From positions 3,844,001-3,908,000 of the forward strand of contig NC_015276.1 of NCBI RefSeq assembly GCF_000192865.1: a stretch of 64,000 bases of DNA. The letters are read 5' to 3'. The translations under genes were made by a program, and so were the position numbers. Source of the DNA: Marinomonas mediterranea MMB-1 (lineage in GTDB: Bacteria; Pseudomonadota; Gammaproteobacteria; Pseudomonadales; Marinomonadaceae). Positions 52,421 through 61,031 of the stretch are shown here, in pieces (the first letter of the stretch is position 1; each line of letters starts with the position of its first letter). Under the pieces are notes generated by a model, which had not been told where the DNA came from, ran no database searches, and was given only the letters and a program-made list of their open reading frames with translations.

Positions 52421-54668
52421 ATACTAAGCTGCGTGTGCGGCAGCGGACGTTATCAAAACGGGTAACGGAAAGCTCTATATTTTCTAAGCTGCGTGTGCGG
52501 CAGCGAACGGCTTTCGATTGTCGCAATGGCGCGAATAATGTTTCTAAGCTGCGTGTGCGGCAGCGAACTTGGGACGAGATAAGCACGACGAGATGTGTAT
52601 TTTCTAAGCTGCGTGTGCGGCAGCGAACGTTCCGATTCTCAAAATCTCGGAGGCATAGAGTTTCTAAGCTGCGTGTGCGGCAGCGAACAGTTTTGATGAT
52701 TACTATGACTTCATATTCAATTTCTAAGCTGCGTGTGCGGCAGCGAACAGACGTGTTACGGAGGATGGGACACTGGGGGATTTCTAAGCTGCGTGTGCGG
52801 CAGCGAACTATGAAGTTTTTTAAAGGTAAAGCGGTCAAGTTTTCTAAGCTGCGTGTGCGGCAGCGAACGCAGAATACGACCTTCTCAGCGCTCGTAGAAA
52901 TTTCTAAGCTGCGTGTGCGGCAGCGAACCCGATTTAACAACTAAAACCGTGTACACAATCTTTCTAAGCTGCGTGTGCGGCAGCGAACCTGGTCAGTATG
53001 TCGAATTAACAAAATACATATTTCTAAGCTGCGTGTGCGGCAGCGAACCCAAAGAATGTTTAAGAGAGTTCATGGTGAATTTTCTAAGCTGCGTGTGCGG
53101 CAGCGAACCCTGTTCGTGATTTGTATATGTGTTTTGAACATTTCTAAGCTGCGTGTGCGGCAGCGAACATGATACAAATTCGGAACTTCTAGACATGACA
53201 TTTCTAAGCTGCGTGTGCGGCAGCGAACCCAGGTGAATGTGTTTAACACGGTGACCGAGATTTCTAAGCTGCGTGTGCGGCAGCGAACATCCGCGCTATC
53301 GCGCGGAAATCAAAGGGAAATTTCTAAGCTGCGTGTGCGGCAGCGAACGTAAAAGACGATGACTTAAACGACGATAAAGATTTCTAAGCTGCGTGTGCGG
53401 CAGCGAACTTGCACCCGGTACAGCGCGTGTTGTATTACAATTTCTAAGCTGCGTGTGCGGCAGCGAACACGGGGTGTTGTATCAATCACACGCTTAGCAA
53501 TTTCTAAGCTGCGTGTGCGGCAGCGAACGCGATTAATGGTGCCCACGGAACGATAATAGATTTCTAAGCTGCGTGTGCGGCAGCGAACTTCAAGGTCTTT
53601 GCGCTCTCCAGAGGCTATAATTTCTAAGCTGCGTGTGCGGCAGCGAACCTAACGCCTTTTGACTTGGAGTAGTTACCAAATTTCTAAGCTGCGTGTGCGG
53701 CAGCGAACAAAAGCCGCGAACGACTTATTTCTAACGAGGTTTTCTAAGCTGCGTGTGCGGCAGCGAACTTTACGTGATGATGCTCGCTCCGGTGTGAAAT
53801 TTTCTAAGCTGCGTGTGCGGCAGCGAACGATGCCCAGTGCCGTCATGTAGTCTGGGTCGATTTCTAAGCTGCGTGTGCGGCAGCGAACAGACGCTAATTA
53901 CGTGCTGAGCGAGCTAATGCTTTCTAAGCTGCGTGTGCGGCAGCGAACATTACGTGCAAAGCTCGCTAATGCGTCGATTATTTCTAAGCTGCGTGTGCGG
54001 CAGCGAACAAGGGGAAGTCGGTTGCGGATTCGGTAAGTCATTTCTAAGCTGCGTGTGCGGCAGCGAACGAGAATATTCGTCTCGGCGCGATGCTCGGCAA
54101 TTTCTAAGCTGCGTGTGCGGCAGCGAACGAAAAGACCTGTAATGTTATTTTTTGATAAACTTTCTAAGCTGCGTGTGCGGCAGCGAACCCTCCAATGTAC
54201 AGTCTAGTTAACAGATTAAATTTCTAAGCTGCGTGTGCGGCAGCGAACAGCATTTCGCTTTTCAATTAGAGTTATATACTTTTCTAAGCTGCGTGTGCGG
54301 CAGCGAACTAAACCGAGACGATATCCGAGACGAATTGTTCTTTCTAAGCTGCGTGTGCGGCAGCGAACACGAGTTTTCATGTCCTCGGTGACGTGTTTTA
54401 TTTCTAAGCTGCGTGTGCGGCAGCGAACTTGTTTTTAAGGCCATTCATTTGCCGCTTGAATTTCTAAGCTGCGTGTGCGGCAGCGAACCATTTTATGTGG
54501 CTGTTGGCGGGGCGGTTCTATTTCTAAGCTGCGTGTGCGGCAGCGAACTGCGTCGGGCATGTTTTTTATCAATTCGTAAATTTCTAAGCTGCGTGTGCGG
54601 CAGCGAACGATCCCGCAATGGTGGGGTGATTTCCAAGTCTTTTCTAAGCTGCGTGTGCGGCAGCGAAC
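52421..54668 (-). CRISPR. type I-F CRISPR array, 38 repeats and 37 spacers
   Basis: Thirty-seven identical 28-base repeats begin at 52481 and recur every 60 bases to 54641; a 38th, with three changes, lies at 52421-52448. All 37 spacers are exactly 32 bases. On the minus strand the repeat begins GTTCGCTGCCGCAC and ends GCAGCTTAGAAA, matching the type I-F (Ypest) consensus, whose hairpin is CTGCCGC...GCGGCAG-like. The degenerate copy at the left and the AT-rich DNA at the right place the leader near 54669-54990, so transcription is leftward and the newest spacers are at the right. No cas gene lies in the window. Open frames through the array are artefacts of its 60-base period. Confidence 0.97.
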
Positions 54669-54995
54669 AATAGTGTATCAACAAAAAAACGAGTCACAAT
54701 ATAGAGTTAGGTAAAAATACCTATTTTTACCTATGTTTTTTCCTCACATCGCAAATCGTTGTTTTGTAAGTCATTTTTTAAAGAGCGTTTTTTATTGGTT
54801 AAAACTTGGGTCATACGATCTTTCTTGTTTAAGCCATAGGCGGTATAGAAAGTTCATTTAGATAAAGTACGCGTCTGACCAATCACGTCTCAACCTAAAT
54901 AGTGACTCATTAATAGTAGTACAGTGTTGAGGCGTGTCACAAGCACAGATATGCATTTCACTAAAGGTCGTTATTTGCTGGATACATTATGGATG
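54669..54995 (-). promoter_or_regulatory. CRISPR leader region with a perfect inverted repeat
   Basis: AT-rich DNA between the last repeat and the oxidoreductase stop codon. TAGGTAAAAATA (54708-54719) and TATTTTTACCTA (54722-54733) form a perfect 12-base inverted repeat 40 bases from the first repeat. On the minus strand GCTCTTTAAAAAAT lies further upstream, and TATATT at about 54697-54702 could be a -10 box. No gene was found here. Confidence 0.6.
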
Positions 54996-56267
54996 CTAAG
55001 TAAGTAAATGCTTACTTTGTCCTAGGTGATATGCTTTTGCACCGACTTCATAAAAGACTCGTTTTAATTCTCGAAGGGGGGTATCTCGCAATACCGATGT
55101 AGGTGCGGATAGGCTCTCAATGTCCCCCGCGAACCAATGCGCAAGTTCTTTGCCCATTACGGTGCCGGGTCCGATTCCTCGACCACTGTAGCCCGCGACA
55201 CTAAATAGCCCTCGTTGCAATTGCTGGCAATGAGGTAAGTGATCTTCGCTGTAGGCAATCTTCCCTGTCCAACAGTAATCCCATTCAAGGTTGGATAGCG
55301 TTGGGAACAGTTCATGTACTCGTTGAGTCGCCCAATTTGTTAGCCTTTGCCCCGTCCCGCCCATTCCACCGAATATTAAACGACCCTGTTGATCTAGCCG
55401 AAAAGAGCTCATGACCGTGCAGGTATCCCAACAACCTTCCTTGTTGGGTAAAACACGCTCTAGTTCTTTTTCGGTTAAGGGTTTGGTCGCTAACTGACTG
55501 TAAAAGATAGGGACAAATTTTCGCGCTTGTTCCTGAACACCAAATTCGCAATACGCATTGGTCGCTAACACAACTTTCTCAGCGCTGACCGACCCCTTTT
55601 CGGTATCAAGTTTCCAACTGTCTTGCTCTGGCACAATTGAGGTCACGGGAGAGTATTCGAAGATGGTTGCTCCCTCTTTTAGAGCGGCATGAGCCAGTCC
55701 ACGAGCATAAGCTAAAGGTTGGATCGTTCCCGCTCTAGGATCAAATAACGCGCCGCAAAACTTCTCTGAGCCTATTCTAGTCTGCGCATCTGACATGCCA
55801 AGTAACTGAACTGGTGCACCACGTTGTTGTAGCTGGTCACACCGTCGTTGCAATTGTGCTAACCCTGCCTTACCTACGCCAGCGTGAAGCGTGCCATGTC
55901 GAGTCGCTTCGCATTCGATCTGGTATTCATCAATCAAGCTAAATACCGTATCCGGTGCAACCGATAAGGCGTCATATAAACGCTTTCCATCCTCCAACCC
56001 TAACTGTTTATCCAGTTCATCAGGTTCGAGCCATAAACCCGCATTAGCCAAACCGACATTGCGTCCAGACCCACCAAAACCCACTTCTTGAGCTTCGAGT
56101 ACGACGACAGAAAAGCCTTTTTTTGCAAGATGGAGTGCAGCAGATAACCCGGTAAAACCGGCACCAACAATCGCAACATCGACGACCATATCAGATGAAA
56201 GCGATGTGAGTTCAGGTGCGGCAGGCGAACTTGCTCGCCATAGCGAATTACAGTCGGAGTCAATCAC
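54996..56267 (-). CDS. FAD-dependent amine/pipecolate oxidase (AmaA-like)
   Basis: A 423-residue flavoprotein of the DadA/glycine-oxidase-like family. The FAD-binding motif VDVAIVGAGFTGLSAALHLAKKGFSVVVLEAQEVGFGGSGRNVGLANAG (about 28-75) is complete, and the C-terminal YCWTGKIAYSEDHLPHCQQLQRGLFSVAGYSGRGIGPGTVMGKELA segment is typical of gamma-glutamylputrescine and L-pipecolate oxidases. It is followed in operon context by an AmaB-like aldehyde dehydrogenase upstream on the same strand and by a DUF1338 gene nearby. Together they match the pipecolate branch of lysine catabolism in Pseudomonas, so L-pipecolate oxidase is the best guess. Polyamine oxidation remains an alternative. Confidence 0.75.
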   Translation of the reverse strand: MIDSDCNSLWRASSPAAPELTSLSSDMVVDVAIVGAGFTGLSAALHLAKKGFSVVVLEAQEVGFGGSGRNVGLANAGLWLEPDELDKQLGLEDGKRLYDALSVAPDTVFSLIDEYQIECEATRHGTLHAGVGKAGLAQLQRRCDQLQQRGAPVQLLGMSDAQTRIGSEKFCGALFDPRAGTIQPLAYARGLAHAALKEGATIFEYSPVTSIVPEQDSWKLDTEKGSVSAEKVVLATNAYCEFGVQEQARKFVPIFYSQLATKPLTEKELERVLPNKEGCWDTCTVMSSFRLDQQGRLIFGGMGGTGQRLTNWATQRVHELFPTLSNLEWDYCWTGKIAYSEDHLPHCQQLQRGLFSVAGYSGRGIGPGTVMGKELAHWFAGDIESLSAPTSVLRDTPLRELKRVFYEVGAKAYHLGQSKHLLT

Positions 56268-56382
56268 AATGCCCCCTAGGCGTTCGAAAATTTAAGCAAG
56301 AAAATCGTTTAGAATGGCGCCTAAATGGTAGACGCCATTCTGAGAGCACATTGATCAATGTGCCTTAGTTCAACCGTTGGGG

Positions 56383-57927
56383 TTATTCGAATACGATACC
56401 TTGAGCGAGAGGCAGATCGCCGCCATAGTTGATCGTATTCGTGGTACGACGCATGTAATTACGCCACGCATCGGAACCAGATTCACGACCACCACCAGTC
56501 TCTTTTTCGCCTCCAAAGGCACCGCCAATCTCAGCGCCCGAGGTACCGATGTTTACATTCGCAATACCACAGTCAGACCCTGCTGGAGACATAAACAACT
56601 CAGCCTCGCGCATGCTTTCTGTGAACACCGCAGAAGACAAACCTTGTGGTACGTTATTTTGAATCTCGATAGCGTCTTCAAATTCGCTGTAAGTCAGGAC
56701 ATACAAAATAGGCGCGAAGGTTTCTTCTTGAACAATTGGCGCGTCATGAGCAATACGAACAATCGCTGGTTTCACATAAAAGCCGCTCGCAGGAACGCCT
56801 TCTGTAACACGCTCACCACCGTAAACAACCTCACCACCTTGCTCTTTTGCTGCGGCCAAAGACGCTTGCATACGTCCAAAGCTGCCTTCATCGATAAGCG
56901 GCCCAACGAGGTTGCCCTCTTCCATTGGGTTACCAATGCTCAAAGAGGAGTAGGATTTAACAAGGCGCTCAACCAAACCATCCACAACTGATTCATGAGT
57001 AATCAAACGTCGAAGTGTCGTACAACGTTGACCTGCGGTACCTGCTGCCGAAAAGACAATGGCTCTAAGTGCCAAGTCTAAGTCGGCTGTTGGAGAAACG
57101 ATCATGGCATTGTTGCCGCCCAACTCTAAAAGTGATCGACCTAAACGAGCCGCTACCGTTTGAGCGACCGCTTTCCCCATGGCAGTCGAGCCCGTTGCAG
57201 AGACGAGAGGGAAAACAGGATTAGAAGCAATCGCTTCACCTAAATCACGCCCACCGATCATGACACTCACGGAGGCCTTTGGAATATCAGGCATGTCTGC
57301 AATCACATTCTGTGCGATTTGATACATTGCCAAGGCACACAATGGCGCTTTTTCAGAAGGTTTTAATAAGATCGGATCACCGCACACTAGACCTAGCATG
57401 GCGTTCCAAGCCCATACCGCCATCGGGAAGTTAAAGGCCGTGATGACCGCAACAGGACCAAGTGGCTGCCATTGCTCCATCATTCTGTGTCCAGGGCGTT
57501 CAGATACAATCGACAAACCGTGTAGCATACGAGACTGACCCACAGCGAAATCGCACACGTCAATCCATTCCTGAACCTCGCCTAATGCCTCTGGTAAGAT
57601 TTTGCCTGCCTCCAAAGAAATCACCTGTGCGAGTTCTTCTTTGTATTTTCGAGCCTCTTCGCCAATACGACGAACCAACTCACCACGACGCGGCGCAGGA
57701 ATCACCCGAAGCGCTTTGAAAGCGTCTTGAAGCTCAGACGCGACAGACGAAAGTTGCTCCGGCACGGCATTATTAAACTGAGACAGCACAGCACCATCAA
57801 TGGGGCTATGCGCAGAGAAAGCGTCGCCTTGGCCCATTTCGCAAACATTGCCAGTTAAGACGCTGAAATAACGATCGCCTTGCTTAAGAGAATTGATACC
57901 AAGCGTTTCCAAACACGTTAAAGTCAT
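56383..57927 (-). CDS. amaB: ALDH7-type aldehyde dehydrogenase (aminoadipate semialdehyde, AmaB-like)
   Basis: A 514-residue NAD-dependent aldehyde dehydrogenase with catalytic Glu268 in LLELGGNNA and Cys302 in AGTAGQRCTTLRRL. The sequence QRCTTLRRL, the NIGTSGAEIGGAFGGEKETGGGRESGSDAWRNYMRRTTNTINYG end and AFNFPMAVWAWNAMLGLVCGDP are those of the ALDH7/piperideine-6-carboxylate dehydrogenase group. It would oxidise L-2-aminoadipate semialdehyde to L-2-aminoadipate. It lies 115 bases upstream of the AmaA-like gene on the same strand and is divergent from a LysR gene that probably controls it. Confidence 0.88.
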   Translation of the reverse strand: MTLTCLETLGINSLKQGDRYFSVLTGNVCEMGQGDAFSAHSPIDGAVLSQFNNAVPEQLSSVASELQDAFKALRVIPAPRRGELVRRIGEEARKYKEELAQVISLEAGKILPEALGEVQEWIDVCDFAVGQSRMLHGLSIVSERPGHRMMEQWQPLGPVAVITAFNFPMAVWAWNAMLGLVCGDPILLKPSEKAPLCALAMYQIAQNVIADMPDIPKASVSVMIGGRDLGEAIASNPVFPLVSATGSTAMGKAVAQTVAARLGRSLLELGGNNAMIVSPTADLDLALRAIVFSAAGTAGQRCTTLRRLITHESVVDGLVERLVKSYSSLSIGNPMEEGNLVGPLIDEGSFGRMQASLAAAKEQGGEVVYGGERVTEGVPASGFYVKPAIVRIAHDAPIVQEETFAPILYVLTYSEFEDAIEIQNNVPQGLSSAVFTESMREAELFMSPAGSDCGIANVNIGTSGAEIGGAFGGEKETGGGRESGSDAWRNYMRRTTNTINYGGDLPLAQGIVFE

Positions 57928-58091
57928 ACCCGACCTCTTACTAAGTAAATTGAGTTTCTGTCACAGTACCGAGCCTTGCTATCGATTTGAAATATTGATT
58001 TCCTGCTAGTGATCTAGTTTTTTCCTATAGCAAGAACCATAATGTAATTCCTGTACCATTTTTAGTTAGATGAAAAACGAGGAGAGGCCAA

Positions 58092-58934
58092 GTGGATATT
58101 CGTTCTCTACGATACTTTATCGCCGTATTTGAAGAGCGCAGTTTAAGCGCGGCGGCAAAACGCTGCTTCGTCGCGCAACCGTCTATTTCTGCAACACTGG
58201 CCCAATTAGAAGAAGACTTGAGTACAAAACTGTTTGTGCGGCACTCGAAAGGTGTCTCACCGACCGACAGCGGCAGCCAGCTTTACCCTCATGCTTGTCG
58301 AATGGTGAACGATCTCAACTCACTTAGGGGGCTTTTTTCTGAAAATACCACGCCTCTGTCTCTTACCATTTCATTAACGCCTTTTTTATCCGGTGCTTTC
58401 ATCAGTCAGGTGATCAAAAAAATGTTGGATGAAATAAGTGGACTAACCTTGAACTTGATCGACGAGTCGGAAAGCGCGGATTTGCGTTTTACATGCAGCC
58501 GCTATACCTCAGAAGACGATGTTTTCTACCCGCTCTGGGAAGACGACTATGTTATTGCAATGCCAGAAGGGCATTGGCTCAGTGAATTTCCTTCTCTTTC
58601 TATTAAGCAGATAGACAGACAACCTTTTATTTCTCGTACGCCATGCGACATTCTTGAGTCGTGGAACTACCTTATGCAAAAACAAGGACTTAAGACGGAT
58701 ATTCGTGCCCAAGTAAAAACAGAAGAATATGCGCTCGACCTTGTGGCAGCGGGACTGGGAATTTCACTGATTCCTGAACATTCTTCTAGAGGACGGTCAG
58801 ACATCTGCATCAGACCTATCAACGATGTCAAACTTAAACGGGTTGTTGGCTTGGCGCATTGTAAAGACAGAAGCTTTCCAGCTCACTTAATTAATACGAT
58901 CTTATCCTCAAAGCAGCAGCTACTATTGACCTAA
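58092..58934 (+). CDS. LysR family regulator divergent from amaB
   Basis: A 280-residue LysR protein with helix-turn-helix MDIRSLRYFIAVFEERSLSAAAKRCFVAQPSISATLAQLEEDLSTKLFVRHSKGVSPTDSG and a CysB/CbnR-type effector domain. It begins with a GTG preceded by GAGGAGAGG. It starts about 165 bases from amaB on the opposite strand and is followed by the DUF1338 gene in the same direction. By position it is the likely regulator of the pipecolate/aminoadipate genes on both sides; effector unknown. Confidence 0.88.
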   Translation: MDIRSLRYFIAVFEERSLSAAAKRCFVAQPSISATLAQLEEDLSTKLFVRHSKGVSPTDSGSQLYPHACRMVNDLNSLRGLFSENTTPLSLTISLTPFLSGAFISQVIKKMLDEISGLTLNLIDESESADLRFTCSRYTSEDDVFYPLWEDDYVIAMPEGHWLSEFPSLSIKQIDRQPFISRTPCDILESWNYLMQKQGLKTDIRAQVKTEEYALDLVAAGLGISLIPEHSSRGRSDICIRPINDVKLKRVVGLAHCKDRSFPAHLINTILSSKQQLLLT

Positions 58935-59054
58935 CTTAGAGGCTTAGCATGACTTTTTCGCATCATTAAATGCTTTTTTACCTTTTGCCTTTTCTACGAC
59001 GAGTGACATAGAGTTTTCTTATCGGTAAAAATAGACGAACAAAAAGGTAGAGCA

Positions 59055-59858
59055 ATGAACACCAACGATTTTTTCGACTCTCTCTGGTCCAAGTACACTC
59101 AGATCACGCCTCAAGCGCAGCGAATTCAATCCCTTTTTCAAGATCAAGGGGAAACGGTATTAAACGATCACGTTGCTTTTAGAACCTTTAACAATTCCCC
59201 TATCGAGCTTGAAAAACTTGAGCCTCAGTTGTCCGCACTTGGCTATAAAGCATACGGTGCTTTTCGATTTGAAAACAAACACCTGAAAGCTCGATGCTAT
59301 AAGCATGAATCCGATACGCTGGCGCCTAAAATCTTTTTGTCGGAACTGATCACCGAAGAGTTACCCGCCGTTTGCCAAGAAATTATCACGAAGCTCACCG
59401 AGCAAATCGCACTTAACGCGGTTCAATCTCCTGATATTTTTTGGGCTGGAACGCTATGGGATAAAATATCAGAAGAAGACTACCTCACACTGGCAGAGCA
59501 TTCTGAATACGCCGCGTGGCTATCGACAATGGGGCTTCAAGCAAACCATTTTACCGTGAGCATCAATCACCTTAAAAAATTCCCGACGATAGAAGAGGTT
59601 AATTCGTTGCTACAGAACGAAGGGTATACCCTAAACAGCGTTGGCGGAATCGTAAAAGGGTCACCGCAACTGTATTTAGAGCAATCATCGACCATGGCAG
59701 ATAAAGTAGAAGTCACATTTGCAAACGATATAAAGCGCACCATCCCAAGCTGCTTCTACGAGTTTGCTAAACGCCACAAACAGCCCGATGGCGTGCTATT
59801 TGATAGCTTTATCGAAGGTAACGCAGATAAAATTTTCGACTCAACAAACGCCCAATAA
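59055..59858 (+). CDS. DUF1338 family 2-oxoadipate dioxygenase/decarboxylase (HglS-like, short form)
   Basis: A 267-residue member of the DUF1338 family. In Pseudomonas putida the family enzyme HglS converts 2-oxoadipate to D-2-hydroxyglutarate with O2 and a divalent metal. Here His39 and Arg43 (NDHVAFRTF), His165 (ANHFTVSI) and Glu209 (LYLEQSS) correspond by order and spacing to the metal ligands and the substrate arginine. The protein is much shorter than HglS (about 460 residues), matching a short subgroup whose activity is less well studied. Genes for an AmaA-like oxidase and AmaB-like dehydrogenase nearby support a role in lysine catabolism. A 15-base tandem duplication spans its stop codon. 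Confidence 0.78.
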   Translation: MNTNDFFDSLWSKYTQITPQAQRIQSLFQDQGETVLNDHVAFRTFNNSPIELEKLEPQLSALGYKAYGAFRFENKHLKARCYKHESDTLAPKIFLSELITEELPAVCQEIITKLTEQIALNAVQSPDIFWAGTLWDKISEEDYLTLAEHSEYAAWLSTMGLQANHFTVSINHLKKFPTIEEVNSLLQNEGYTLNSVGGIVKGSPQLYLEQSSTMADKVEVTFANDIKRTIPSCFYEFAKRHKQPDGVLFDSFIEGNADKIFDSTNAQ

Positions 59859-59905
59859 ACAAACGCCCAATAAATCGCCTACATTTGGCGCTACTTACGA
59901 TAGCG

Positions 59906-60586
59906 TCATTTGATATTTACATCGACGGATAAGAGCAGTGACAGTGCTTTTTGGGCCGTGACGGCGTTCCCATAGTAGAAAAGGTTTGTAATAAACGGCG
60001 TGGACGGCATGGCAAGAGACACGTCTGCTGTCTGCTGTCCTTCTAAATAGAGTGGCCCTTGTTCATTCCAAACCACACGCACCGAAAGACGTTCGCCAGC
60101 GGGCGAGCTCAATACCCACTCGCTCACATCGCCGCGCCAAACCTCGATTGGGTCTGCGCTAAAGGCCATTTGGTTCTTATCACTCGCCAGCACTAAGGTT
60201 AAGCGAATGCGATCTCCCTTCTTACCATCCGATTTGCGGTCAAGCACTCGCTTATTGAGTGACGCCAGCAACCCGTCGGCTAATTGTAAATTCGCGGCAT
60301 TCTGTTGAAGAATCGCGTTTTGTCCACGTTCTGAATGGCTAACTAACGGTGCACCACGCTGTAAATCAGGAATGATGTGCGCACGCTCCCATAACGACTC
60401 TAATTTTTCCGATAGCGCGACTTGAGTTTCTTTTCGCTTCTCTTCGAAATTAGATTTATGAGCACTGGAGGAGCAAGCACTTAAAAGCAAAACAGCCAAA
60501 AAGGCAGAAATACATTTTAGCCATTGGCCTTTTGTTACGGCATTTTCATTTGCTTTTCGACCAAAACTAAACATGCTTTTCTCCAT
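59906..60586 (-). CDS. hypothetical lipoprotein
   Basis: A 226-residue protein with an N-terminal signal and lipobox (FLAVLLLSAC, cysteine at about residue 38), so it is probably a lipoprotein anchored in the outer or inner membrane. A charged, coiled-coil-like region (FEEKRKETQVALSEKLESLWERA) and a C-terminal beta-rich part (RIRLTLVLASDKN, VWRGDVSEWVLSSPAGERLSVRVVWNEQGPLYLEGQQTADVSLAMPSTPFITNLFYYG) follow. I do not recognise the family. It is monocistronic and convergent with the DUF1338 gene; a miniature mobile element lies just upstream. Confidence 0.75.
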   Translation of the reverse strand: MEKSMFSFGRKANENAVTKGQWLKCISAFLAVLLLSACSSSAHKSNFEEKRKETQVALSEKLESLWERAHIIPDLQRGAPLVSHSERGQNAILQQNAANLQLADGLLASLNKRVLDRKSDGKKGDRIRLTLVLASDKNQMAFSADPIEVWRGDVSEWVLSSPAGERLSVRVVWNEQGPLYLEGQQTADVSLAMPSTPFITNLFYYGNAVTAQKALSLLLSVDVNIK

Positions 60587-60613
60587 TTATACTGTGCGTA
60601 GTGAACCTATTAA

Positions 60614-60892
60614 GGAAGGTACGAATAAGTCTTATGAGCTTCAGTCTTATCAGAGAAACAGTCTATTAAGGCGAGAGTGAGCAGGAATGTTAATACCTTT
60701 CAATTACTCTTAACGAAGATAGGCTGTTTCTCTGAAAGACCCAAAGGGCGTGGGCTAAGCTTTCTTTAATTCTTTGTTAACTTTCTTGCCAATATGCTCA
60801 ATATTGGACAGCGGCATTTGTCTCCAGACACTTGCCTCGAATAAAGAAAAGTTATCCACACGCTGAAGCCAGTGGACTTGTTCGTACCTTCC
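60614..60892. mobile_element. 279-bp IS5-like miniature element (MITE)
   Basis: The ends GGAAGGTACGAATAAGTC (60614-60631) and GACTTGTTCGTACCTTCC (60875-60892) are inverted repeats matching at 17 of 18 positions, and resemble the ends of IS5. TTAA flanks both sides, consistent with a four-base target duplication. There is no transposase; only a 40-codon open stretch on the minus strand (ending ...NIEHIGKKVNKELKKA). CAGAGAAACAG (60651) and CTGTTTCTCTG (60724) form an internal inverted repeat. A related partial copy is at 32330-32495. Confidence 0.75.
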
Positions 60893-61031
60893 TTAACTGT
60901 CGCACTAATACGAAAAAAATGCGACCTCTTGTATAAAGGTAGCATTCCGAGTCTGTACCCGTCGGACAGCGCGTGTATAATGCTTGACAGATTTTCTTAG
61001 GCTTAAGCAAACATCACAGGCTTTTACAATT

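Noticed and set aside
53289..53320. A spacer containing a CCGCG...CGCGG inverted repeat
   Set aside because: A short palindrome in one of 37 spacers is expected by chance and does not change the array reading.
52419..54684. Many open frames on both strands with repeated SKLRVRQRT, LSCVCGSE or VRCRTRSLE segments
   Set aside because: The CRISPR period of 60 bases is a multiple of three, so frames stay open through the repeats. These are not genes.
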